Below, in pieces: positions 1 through 7,506 of a DNA stretch of 15,320 nt. Below the pieces are notes generated by a model. It did no database searches and was not told the origin of the DNA. It was given only the letters and a program-made list of their open reading frames with translations. Both the position numbers and the translations under genes were made by a program. The stretch spans positions 1-15,320 of the forward strand of contig DAHVMY010000039.1 in assembly GCA_027319585.1 (NCBI GenBank), given 5' to 3'. The stretch's first letter is position 1; each line of letters begins with the position of its first letter. The DNA is from AG-12 sp027319585. GTDB lineage: Bacteria > Chloroflexota > Dormibacteria > Aeolococcales > Bog-877.

Positions 1-1542
<1,542 letters not shown>

Positions 1543-1595
1543 ATGCTTCCTCTCCTAATTTCCCCACATGATCCGGCTGATCACTCGGTGCCGCC

Positions 1596-1601
1596 ATTTT
1601 A
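1596..1601 (-). promoter_or_regulatory. Probable groEL -10 element
   Basis: On the minus strand the hexamer TAAAAT (complement of 1596-1601) overlaps the proximal edge of the CIRCE repeat. HrcA binding would therefore block RNA polymerase. It predicts a transcript start near 1589 and a 5' leader of roughly 45 nt before the groEL ATG. No convincing -35 hexamer is visible at 17-18 bp, so this is tentative. Confidence 0.5.
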
Positions 1602-1625
1602 GCACTCACACGCGGCGAGTGCTAG
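1599..1625. promoter_or_regulatory. CIRCE operator (HrcA binding site) upstream of groEL
   Basis: Inverted repeat TTAGCACTC - 9 nt - GAGTGCTAG. It matches the CIRCE consensus (TTAGCACTC-N9-GAGTGCTAA) with a single mismatch in the last base and the canonical 9-nt spacer. It lies 57 bp upstream of the groEL start. CIRCE is bound by the heat-shock repressor HrcA, whose activity depends on GroEL itself. It also sits 58 bp before the divergent gene at 1684, so HrcA could touch that promoter too (inference). Confidence 0.95.
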
Positions 1626-1671
1626 CAGGCGGCGCCAGCAAGTGCCAGAGCAGACCCGACGGGTGGTCGGC

Positions 1672-1677
1672 GATCAT
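1672..1677 (+). promoter_or_regulatory. Possible -10 element of a leaderless GNAT transcript
   Basis: The hexamer GATCAT is followed by exactly 6 nt and then the ATG at 1684. This spacing would put the transcription start on the A of the start codon. The hexamer itself is weak (4 of 6 against TATAAT). Its support comes mainly from the same spacing at four other genes in this window that lack a Shine-Dalgarno. Confidence 0.35.
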
Positions 1678-1683
1678 GGGTAG

Positions 1684-2487
1684 ATGAGCTCAGTGGCCAA
1701 TCCCCCGGGAGGCTTCCGGCCGGTACGCTCCCGAGAGCTCAGAGACGCCGTGGGGACGTTCCTGCTGGCGCAGGGCTGGGCGGGTTTGCACTGCGGGGAC
1801 ACCCTGCGCCGGCTGGAGGCGGGGCGGGCGGATTTCGAGCTGCTGGCGTCCCTGGGGTCGGCGTCCGAGGTCCGGGCGATCGCTTTGGTCACGGGCAGCC
1901 GGCTGAACCTGTTCGTCCCCAACTCCTCCGAGGTGCCGGCCGCCGCCAGCCTGGTGCAGGCGCGCCTTGCCGTGCTCGACCGGATCTCCTGTTTGGAGGC
2001 ACACCTACCCCACCCACTGGACCACGGCTTCGAGGTCCATCGGCGCGAGATGACCGTGGCCGCCAGCCTGAGGGTCCCCGGGCGCGCCCTGCCCGCAGTC
2101 CGGCCCGCTGGTCCGGCCGACGCGGACCAGCTGTGGCGGGTCTACGACCCGGTTCCCTGGATGCGCCTCGAGTCGCCCGCGGATTGGGCGGTCAGGGTCG
2201 CCGAGGAGCGGACCTGGGTGGCGGAGATCGATGGCGAGGTGGTGGCGGCGGCGCGCTGGACCAAGGTATTCGGAACGGTGGTGGAGGTGGGCGGCGTCGC
2301 CACCGACCCGAGCCGGCGCCGCCTCGGGGCTGGGACCGCGGTGGTGCTGGCGGCTACCGCGGCGGCGCTGACCGACGGGATGACGCCGGTTTTGTGTTTC
2401 GGCGATCCCGAGCTCGCACCTCTCTATTACGGGCTGGGATTCGAGCTGGTGGGAACCGAGCTCGCGTTCCGGCGCCGCTCCGGCTGA
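1684..2487 (+). CDS. GNAT-family N-acetyltransferase with an N-terminal extension
   Basis: Predicted cytoplasmic acetyl-CoA-dependent acyltransferase of 267 residues; the acceptor is unknown. The catalytic GNAT fold occupies roughly residues 138-260. The acetyl-CoA-binding motif A is visible as GGVATDPSRRRLGAGTAV (about 203-220, the R-x-x-G-x-G/A loop), and motif B as LYYGLGFELVG (247-257). Residues 1-130 form a separate alpha/beta region that resembles the N-terminal halves seen in actinobacterial two-domain acetyltransferases (DUF4081-like; from memory, not certain). There is no good ribosome binding site before ATG 1684, but a -10-like hexamer sits 6 nt upstream, suggesting a leaderless mRNA; a GTG at 1693 is an alternative start. 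It is divergent from groEL. The next gene begins 22 nt after its stop but appears to have its own -10. Confidence 0.85.
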   Translation: MSSVANPPGGFRPVRSRELRDAVGTFLLAQGWAGLHCGDTLRRLEAGRADFELLASLGSASEVRAIALVTGSRLNLFVPNSSEVPAAASLVQARLAVLDRISCLEAHLPHPLDHGFEVHRREMTVAASLRVPGRALPAVRPAGPADADQLWRVYDPVPWMRLESPADWAVRVAEERTWVAEIDGEVVAAARWTKVFGTVVEVGGVATDPSRRRLGAGTAVVLAATAAALTDGMTPVLCFGDPELAPLYYGLGFELVGTELAFRRRSG

Positions 2488-2497
2488 CGGATCGGCC

Positions 2498-2503
2498 TAT
2501 GAT
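2498..2503 (+). promoter_or_regulatory. -10 element of a probable leaderless metalloprotease transcript
   Basis: TATGAT (5 of 6 against TATAAT) ends 6 nt before the ATG at 2510, so transcription would start on the start codon. No ribosome binding site is visible and no clear -35 is seen. Confidence 0.5.
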
Positions 2504-2509
2504 CCTCGC

Positions 2510-3658
2510 ATGCCCGACCTGAAGTCGGTGCTGGCCTGGTCCGCCGTGGCGGCCGGGGTGGCCATCGCCGCCGAACGGAGCGTCGCCAAGATGCGACCCG
2601 GCTCCGACGACTCCATGCTCGACTGGGAGCTGGCACGCCGCACCGCCTACCAGAGGGTTGGTCCCGATGGCTTGGACGAGGCTGACCAGGCGGCCACGGA
2701 GTACGAGCCGCTGGTGGCCGAGCTGATCCCTCTGATCGCCAGCGCGTGTGGCACCCCGGCACAGGCGAACAGCTTCGGGAGGGTGAGAGTGGTGGGGCGA
2801 CGGGGCTTCCTGGACCAGAACCTGGCGATGATGCGCCGGATGGTTCAGCCCATCGAGGCCGCCCAGGCCAAACTCGGCCCTCTGCGCTCCAGCGCTTTGA
2901 TGCGCGTCCCGACCAGCCTCTACCTCGGCACCCTGCTGGGGTACATGGGCAGCCGGGTGCTGGGCCAGTACGACCCCGTGCTCAGCTTCCCCGGCACCGA
3001 CCGCGAGGGATTGCCACAGCCCGCGCTGCTGATCGTGGAGCCGAATGTTCGCGAGTTCCAGCGCAAGTCGGAGCTCCCGCTCGACTCCCTGCGCCGCTGG
3101 CTGATGCTGCACGAGCTCACCCACGCGTGGCAGTTCGAGCTCCACCCCTGGCTGGCGCCGCACCTGACCGGGATGGTGCAGGAGCTGACCCGGCTGCCGG
3201 GCGGCCGGCGGCTCAACGGAATAGAAGATCTGTTGCACACTGCGCGCAACCTCCGCCCCCAGATCGCCCTGGTCGGCAAGGTCCAGGCGGTGATGGCGGT
3301 GCTCGAGGGCCACGGCAACTTCGTGATGCGCGAGGTGGGCCGGCAGCACATCCCCGACTTCGACACGCTCGACCGGGCCTTTCATCGCCGCCACGAACCC
3401 ACCGGTGCGCTGGAGCGGCTGATCCTTCTGATCTCCGGAGTCGGGCTGAAGTTGCAGCAGTACCAGCAGGGGGAGCGCTTCCTGCGGGAGATCCAGGCCC
3501 GGGGCGGCCAGCCTGCCCTCGATGCGGTATGGGCGTCGGCCGAGACGCTACCGAGCTGGCGCGAGGTGCGCCAGCCCGAGCTCTGGCTGCGGAGGCTGGG
3601 CTTCGACCGGGCCGAGTCTGCCGGTCCGGCTCCGGCTGCGGCTCCGACCCCCGCCTGA
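2510..3658 (+). CDS. Zinc-dependent metalloprotease, DUF2342/Zincin_2 family
   Basis: Putative zincin-type metallohydrolase of 382 residues. The zinc site is clear: HELTH in LMLHELTHAWQF gives ligands His201 and His205 with catalytic Glu202. The downstream EGHGNFVM provides Glu266 as the likely third ligand. This architecture is known from the DUF2342 family of actinobacteria and some Chloroflexota, whose members have been named 'zinc-dependent metalloprotease' or 'F420 biosynthesis-associated protein'; the substrate is unknown. Residues 4-25 form a short hydrophobic segment (SVLAWSAVAAGVAIAA) that could be a membrane anchor or signal-like helix. The C-terminus ends in a Pro/Ala tail. ATG 2510 follows a TATGAT hexamer at leaderless spacing and has no Shine-Dalgarno. 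The family call is strong; a real protease activity is inferred from the intact motif. Confidence 0.85.
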   Translation: MPDLKSVLAWSAVAAGVAIAAERSVAKMRPGSDDSMLDWELARRTAYQRVGPDGLDEADQAATEYEPLVAELIPLIASACGTPAQANSFGRVRVVGRRGFLDQNLAMMRRMVQPIEAAQAKLGPLRSSALMRVPTSLYLGTLLGYMGSRVLGQYDPVLSFPGTDREGLPQPALLIVEPNVREFQRKSELPLDSLRRWLMLHELTHAWQFELHPWLAPHLTGMVQELTRLPGGRRLNGIEDLLHTARNLRPQIALVGKVQAVMAVLEGHGNFVMREVGRQHIPDFDTLDRAFHRRHEPTGALERLILLISGVGLKLQQYQQGERFLREIQARGGQPALDAVWASAETLPSWREVRQPELWLRRLGFDRAESAGPAPAAAPTPA

Positions 3659-3709
3659 CCGCTGCCGATTCCGGCCACCTTTGATGGTCCGAAGGTGCCG
3701 GATCTTGCG

Positions 3710-3715
3710 TACACT
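3710..3715 (+). promoter_or_regulatory. Possible -10 element of the 3795 operon
   Basis: TACACT fits the TAnnnT pattern. With the usual 6-nt gap it would start transcription near 3722, right at the beginning of the structured leader. No good -35 hexamer is seen at 17 bp; TTGATG at 3681-3686 is too far away (23 bp). Confidence 0.35.
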
Positions 3716-3720
3716 TCGCA

Positions 3721-3736
3721 GGTGAGGCGCCTCACC
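3721..3736. repeat. 16-bp perfect palindrome upstream of the 3795 gene
   Basis: GGTGAGGC followed directly by its reverse complement GCCTCACC. It could be an operator for a dimeric regulator overlapping the transcription start, or the 5' part of an RNA switch, because GGTGAG can also pair with a second CTCACC at 3753-3758. There is no T-run after it, so it is not a standard terminator. Confidence 0.6.
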
Positions 3737-3794
3737 GAGCGGGAGTCTGTTGCTCACCAGCGGGGAGAGCACTCCCGCTTCAGGAGTTGAAACC
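3722..3794 (+). promoter_or_regulatory. Structured 5' leader with alternative stems, candidate translational switch
   Basis: The 136 bp between the metalloprotease and the 3795 gene hold no ORF but much secondary structure. AGCGGGAGT (3738-3746) pairs perfectly with ACTCCCGCT (3771-3779); inside it GCTC (3752-3755) pairs with GAGC (3767-3770). Alternatively, ACTCC (3771-3775) pairs with GGAGT (3783-3787) across a 7-nt loop, covering the AGGAG ribosome binding site (3782-3786). The block CTCACC-AGCGGG-AG occurs twice (3731-3745 and 3753-3767), giving both GGTGAG and ACTCCCGCT two possible partners. The pairings are read directly from the sequence; regulation is inferred. I do not recognise a known riboswitch class. 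Confidence 0.45.
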
Positions 3795-5420
3795 ATGAAC
3801 AAGAGCCAGCGCAGAGCCGGCAACCATCACGGCCCGACCGGGGGCCCGGGCTTCCTGCGGCGTCTGCAAGATCTGCTGGAGGCGGCGCTCGGGCAGCGCC
3901 GTCTGGTCCCGGTCCCGATCGCCACCGGGCTTGAGGGGGCCTACCGTCCGCAGCCGATCCCGCCCGGCGAGCTGAACGTGCACCGAGTCTTCGGGCGCCG
4001 CCGGGATGAGGAGCGGGACCGCACAGAAGCGGGATCCGATCCCGCCCCGGCGGAAGAGCCCCCGGTCGAGCCTCCCGCCGATGAGGAGTCCTCGGGCCGG
4101 GACCCGCTCGTGCCGCAGCCCGGCCCCGAAGCGGCCGCATCGGACCAGGCCGGGGATGGCGGTGCCCAGACGGCGGAGGGTGCGCCCGCAGAGCCGGAGG
4201 GCCAGGTAGCCGATCCGTGGTCAGGCGGGGGTTTCACCGACCCCTTCTCATTCCAACCCGACAGCGGGGCGGCGCCAGAGCTTCCGGCGTGGACCCCGAG
4301 CCCCATGCTCGGCGGTGGATTCCCCACCTTCGAGCCGGCGCCGACATCGGAGGAGGCCGGAGCCTCTCCCTGGGGGGCCGGCGGGTTCGGCCAACCGGAG
4401 GAGGAGGCGCCAGCCCCGACCTACCAGTCACCAGGTGCGGCGGGCGACGCGTGGCCCGCCGCCGGTGACCAGGGGGAGCAGCTGTGGGCGCCGCGCGCTG
4501 AGCAGGAGGGGGACGAGTCGTTCCCCGCAGCGGAGACGACCGCGCCCATGGGGGCCGAGGAGTCAGGGCAGGGGAACTATTCGCTGCCCGAGGTCGAGCC
4601 GACCAGTGAGGAGGGGATGGAGATGGAGGCGCCCGTCGAGGCGGCACCCGACGAACCGGGTGACCTGCAGCCGTTCGAACCTGATCAGCTGCCCGAGGTG
4701 GTGGCGGTCTCGGAGACCGCCTGGGAGGTCTCTCCCACGGGGGCCGGCCGCGAGTCGGTCCCGGAGCCTTCCGGTGGCCCTGAGCCGGTGGTGGAGGGCG
4801 CGCGGACGTTCCCGCTCCCAGAGGGCGAGCTCCTCTTCCACAACCTGAGCGTCGGCTTCACCGACCCGGCCAGGCTGCTGCGGCATCTCGCCGGAGAGGG
4901 CCACACCGGGGTCATGCATGTCGCCTCCCAGGATGGGCGCAACACCTACATCGTGCTGGTGGAGGGCTATGTGGTGGCCGTCGCCTCTGACGCCCAGGGG
5001 CGGCTCAGCACCTCGACCAGGGTCTCCTTCCCCGCCTTCCCCAACAGCCAGGACATCATCACCGTGATCACCTATCCCGCGGAGATCGCGCGCGGGCTGG
5101 GGCTGCTCCTGCACGCGCCGGTCCACTTCTCCGGTTTGGGAGCGATGTTCGTCGACCTCGATGGGCTGCGCAGCTTCCTCAGCAAGCGTTCGGCCTCGGG
5201 AGGGCTCGTGGTCGAGGCGGCAACGGGCACGGGGGTGGCGCTGTTCGACGAGGGACGGCTGGTGGGTGCCTATTCGGGTGCCTCCATCCCCGAGGAGGAC
5301 CTGGCGCCACTTCGGGAGCTGATCAAGGATCTGGATGCCGAGATCGACGTCCGGTTCGGGGGACCCCATTCCCTGGAGCCGATCCCGCTGGAGACGCTCT
5401 TGGCCGGCTATCCCTTGTGA
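3795..5420 (+). CDS. Acidic, disordered protein with tandem C-terminal DUF4388-like domains
   Basis: Uncharacterised protein of 541 residues in three parts. Residues 18-70 form a compact basic head (PGFLRRLQDLLEAALGQRR...). Residues about 71-335 are a long Pro/Glu/Gly/Ala-rich linker, probably disordered, containing a thrice-repeated short motif: PWSGGGF (141), PMLGGGF (170) and PWGAGGF (192). Residues 340-541 look like two tandem copies of a DUF4388-like fold: TDPARLLRHLAGEGHTGVMHV...VLVEGYVVAVASDA (about 356-400) and VDLDGLRSFLSKRSASGGLVV...ALFDEGRLVGAYSGA (about 453-496). No signal peptide or membrane helix is seen, so it is probably cytoplasmic. The start is ATG 3795 with AGGAG at 3782-3786; an in-frame codon further upstream lacks a ribosome binding site. 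Its stop overlaps the GTG of the methyltransferase by 4 nt. Proteins with such domains are often gliding or regulatory scaffolds, but I cannot assign a function. Confidence 0.8.
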   Translation: MNKSQRRAGNHHGPTGGPGFLRRLQDLLEAALGQRRLVPVPIATGLEGAYRPQPIPPGELNVHRVFGRRRDEERDRTEAGSDPAPAEEPPVEPPADEESSGRDPLVPQPGPEAAASDQAGDGGAQTAEGAPAEPEGQVADPWSGGGFTDPFSFQPDSGAAPELPAWTPSPMLGGGFPTFEPAPTSEEAGASPWGAGGFGQPEEEAPAPTYQSPGAAGDAWPAAGDQGEQLWAPRAEQEGDESFPAAETTAPMGAEESGQGNYSLPEVEPTSEEGMEMEAPVEAAPDEPGDLQPFEPDQLPEVVAVSETAWEVSPTGAGRESVPEPSGGPEPVVEGARTFPLPEGELLFHNLSVGFTDPARLLRHLAGEGHTGVMHVASQDGRNTYIVLVEGYVVAVASDAQGRLSTSTRVSFPAFPNSQDIITVITYPAEIARGLGLLLHAPVHFSGLGAMFVDLDGLRSFLSKRSASGGLVVEAATGTGVALFDEGRLVGAYSGASIPEEDLAPLRELIKDLDAEIDVRFGGPHSLEPIPLETLLAGYPL

Positions 5421-6220
5421 CCCCGGGCTCGGCATCGGGACCGGATCGGGAGATCGGCGACAGCCGGGAGCAGTTCGCCCGTGTCGCTGAGGCGTACCGC
5501 ACCAGTCAGACCCACTCCGATCCGGTGTCGCTGGCGCGCTTCATCTCCATCTGCGATCTCAAGCCCAACCACCGGGTGCTGGACGTGGCCACGGGGGCGG
5601 GGCATGTCGCCCTGGCCGCCGCGCCGCTGGTGCGCGAGGTGGTAGCCCTCGACCTGACCGAGGAGATGCTGGAGCAGGCGCGCCAGCTGGCGGCCTCCCG
5701 CGAGGTTCGCAACGTGACCTTCGTGCGCGCCAACGCCGAGCAGCTGCCGTTCCCGGCGGAGGCCTTCGACCGGGTGCTGGTGAGATCGGCGCCCCATCAC
5801 TTTCGGGGGCTGATCCCGGCTTTGGCGGAGGCCTACCGGGTGCTGGTGCCCGGCGGCGCCTTCGCGGTCAGCGACTGCTCCCCGCCCCCCGTCGTGCGCG
5901 ACTGGCTGGAGGTGGTCGAGGTGGGCCGGGACCCGTCGCACGTCCGCAGCCGGGCGTTGGAGGAGTGGCGCGCCCTGCTCCAGGCGATGGGCTTTGCGGT
6001 CGAGCATGCCGAGCGGATCGAGCAGGAGAAGGACATCCTGGACTGGTTCCAGGTGGCCGGGGTGAGTTCCCAGGATCGCCAGCGGTTGCTGGACTATTAC
6101 GAGACGGCCCCCGCGGCGATCGCGGGCCAGCTGAGTCCGCAGTGGCGGGAGGGCCGCTTCTATCACCGCTACTGGCACGCCCTGATCCGGGCCCGCCGCC
6201 CCCTCCAACCGATCTTCTGA
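5417..6220 (+). CDS. Class I SAM-dependent methyltransferase (UbiE/COQ5-like)
   Basis: Predicted S-adenosylmethionine-dependent methyltransferase of 267 residues; the substrate is unknown. The Rossmann motifs are all present: motif I VLDVATGAGHVA (54-65), the acidic residue binding the SAM ribose in VVALDLTEEM (Asp79), motif II-like NAEQLPFPAEAFD (106-118), and the post-motif RVLVPGGAFAVSD (141-153). This spacing and the xxEQLPFPxxxFD signature place it with UbiE-like small-molecule methyltransferases, which include quinone, sterol and unassigned natural-product enzymes. The start is GTG 5417, inside the TGA of the preceding gene (GTGA overlap), which implies translational coupling to the disordered protein. 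There is no dedicated promoter. A role in menaquinone synthesis is possible but no other men gene is nearby, so I leave it unassigned. Confidence 0.88.
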   Translation: MTPGSASGPDREIGDSREQFARVAEAYRTSQTHSDPVSLARFISICDLKPNHRVLDVATGAGHVALAAAPLVREVVALDLTEEMLEQARQLAASREVRNVTFVRANAEQLPFPAEAFDRVLVRSAPHHFRGLIPALAEAYRVLVPGGAFAVSDCSPPPVVRDWLEVVEVGRDPSHVRSRALEEWRALLQAMGFAVEHAERIEQEKDILDWFQVAGVSSQDRQRLLDYYETAPAAIAGQLSPQWREGRFYHRYWHALIRARRPLQPIF

Positions 6221-6232
6221 TCCGCGCTGGCG

Positions 6233-6238
6233 TAACCT
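6233..6238 (+). promoter_or_regulatory. Possible -10 element for a leaderless transcript of the small Cys protein operon
   Basis: TAACCT (TAnnnT type) ends 6 nt before GTG 6245, the second codon of the ORF that can also start at ATG 6242. If real, it provides an internal promoter for the 6245-8642 genes and makes GTG 6245 the true start. No -35 is evident. Confidence 0.35.
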
Positions 6239-6241
6239 GAG

Positions 6242-6619
6242 ATGGTGAACGGACCGATCGATTTGAGCGGGATCCACCGCGAGCTCGACCAGCTCAAGCG
6301 CCAGCTCTGCCACTGCCAACTGCAGGGCGAGTGCCTCGGCTGCAAAGGGATCGAGATGATCCGCCAGCAGCTGGAGGCGGTGGCGGCGGCGGCTTCGCAG
6401 CCGGTCTTGCTCCAGGTGGCCCAGGAGACCGCGGCCAAGGACATGATGGATCAGTTCTCCAAGATGCAGGAGCGGTTGATGGACGACCCCCAGATCCGTC
6501 ACGCGGCCCAGGCCTTCCAGGAGCGGCTGCTGGAGGACCCCGAGGCCCGCCGCCTGATCGAGGATCTCATGAGGCGGCTGGGAGGGCCAGCGGAAGAGGG
6601 GCCTGATCCGCTCCAGTGA
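6242..6619 (+). CDS. Small four-cysteine hypothetical protein, possible metal-binding
   Basis: Uncharacterised 125-residue protein. Residues 10-40 carry four cysteines in the pattern C-x-C-x5-C-x2-C (LCHCQLQGECLGC, Cys23, 25, 31, 34). This spacing can bind zinc or an iron-sulfur cluster. The cysteines lie between amphipathic segments with heptad-like leucines (IHRELDQLKRQL, IEMIRQQLEAV). The rest is mostly charged helix: MMDQFSKMQERLMDDPQIRHAAQAFQ and FQERLLEDPEARRLIEDLMRRLG form two similar helical stretches with a shared DP/EDP-x-x-R pattern. There is no signal peptide or membrane helix. The start is ATG 6242 or GTG 6245; there is no Shine-Dalgarno. Its TGA overlaps the GTG of the CitE-like gene, so the two are coupled. 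The context does not reveal its function; the metal site is an inference from spacing only. Confidence 0.7.
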   Translation: MVNGPIDLSGIHRELDQLKRQLCHCQLQGECLGCKGIEMIRQQLEAVAAAASQPVLLQVAQETAAKDMMDQFSKMQERLMDDPQIRHAAQAFQERLLEDPEARRLIEDLMRRLGGPAEEGPDPLQ

Positions 6620-7506
6620 TCGGTGTGCGCCGTTCGATCCTGGTCTGTCCCGGCGATAAGCGGGGGATGGTCGCCAAGGCGGCCACCCTACCCACCGACG
6701 GGGTGGTGCTGGATCTGGAGGACGCGGTCGCGGCCGATGATGAGAGCCGGGCTCGGGCCCGCCTCGAGCTGGCGGCCGCGCTGGAGTCGCTCGACTTCGG
6801 GGGCCGGTCGGTGGCGGTGCGGATCAACGCGGTCGGGGGACCGTGGGCGCTCCAGGACCTGCTCGAAATAGTTCCCAGGGTCGGCAGCCGGCTGGCCACC
6901 GTGGTCGTCCCCAAGGTCTCCCATCCGTCCGAGGTGGGTTTCGTCGCCCACTGCCTCGACGCGCTGGAGGCTCCGGGAATGCCGCGGTTGGGGATCGAGA
7001 TCCAGATCGAAACCGCGGCCGGCTTGGAGGCGGTCAGTGAGCTCGCGACCAGCTCCGCCAGGCTGGAGGCGCTGATCTTCGGCCCGGGAGACTTCGCGGC
7101 CGACATGGGGATGCCCCAGACCGTGATCGGGGGCCAGGCCCTGGGCTATCCCGGTGACGTCTGGCACTACCCCCTCACGCGCATCGCGGTCGCGGCCAGG
7201 GCCCGCGGCCTGCAGGTCATCGACGGGCCCTACTCAAGGCTGGCGGATCCTGTCGGCCTCGAGCAGGCCTGCCGGCGGGCGGTCGCTCTGGGCGTGGACG
7301 GGAAGTGGGCCATCCATCCCGAGCAGCTGGCGACCATCAACTCCGAGTTCGCGCCCTCGCCGGAACAGGTCGCCCGCGCCCGGGAGATGCTGGCGGTGGT
7401 GTCGGCCAAGGGAGGGGCCTCACGGCTGGGAGAGGAGATGGTGGACGAGGCCAATCTGCGGATGGCGAGGGCGGTGCTGGCGCGGGCGCGAGAGGAGCGG
7501 GCTTGA
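6616..7506 (+). CDS. HpcH/HpaI aldolase, CitE-like CoA-ester lyase
   Basis: Member of the CitE/malyl-CoA lyase family, 296 residues. The family cleaves or thioester-hydrolyses 3-hydroxyacyl-CoA compounds such as malyl-CoA, citramalyl-CoA or citryl-CoA in a Mg2+-dependent TIM barrel. Visible landmarks are the first-strand motif GVVLDLEDAV (29-38), the substrate arginine in VAVRINA (Arg69), the Mg2+ ligands Glu132 in EIQIETAAG and Asp159 in FGPGDFAADMG, and the late KWAIHPEQL motif (230-238) contacting CoA. The start is GTG 6616, overlapping the TGA of the four-cysteine gene by 4 nt; its own TGA overlaps the TTG of the PLP enzyme. No citrate lyase alpha or gamma partner is nearby, so it is a stand-alone CitE-like protein. 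Which CoA ester it uses cannot be read from the sequence. Confidence 0.9.
   Translation: MIGVRRSILVCPGDKRGMVAKAATLPTDGVVLDLEDAVAADDESRARARLELAAALESLDFGGRSVAVRINAVGGPWALQDLLEIVPRVGSRLATVVVPKVSHPSEVGFVAHCLDALEAPGMPRLGIEIQIETAAGLEAVSELATSSARLEALIFGPGDFAADMGMPQTVIGGQALGYPGDVWHYPLTRIAVAARARGLQVIDGPYSRLADPVGLEQACRRAVALGVDGKWAIHPEQLATINSEFAPSPEQVARAREMLAVVSAKGGASRLGEEMVDEANLRMARAVLARAREERA

Noticed and set aside
3743..3794. tRNA-like pattern: a GCTC/GAGC D-stem with GG in the loop, then a 5-bp stem with a 7-nt loop
   Set aside because: The anticodon-like loop lacks U33, no T-arm (GTTC) follows, and no acceptor stem closes; the next bases are the ribosome binding site and ATG of the 3795 gene.
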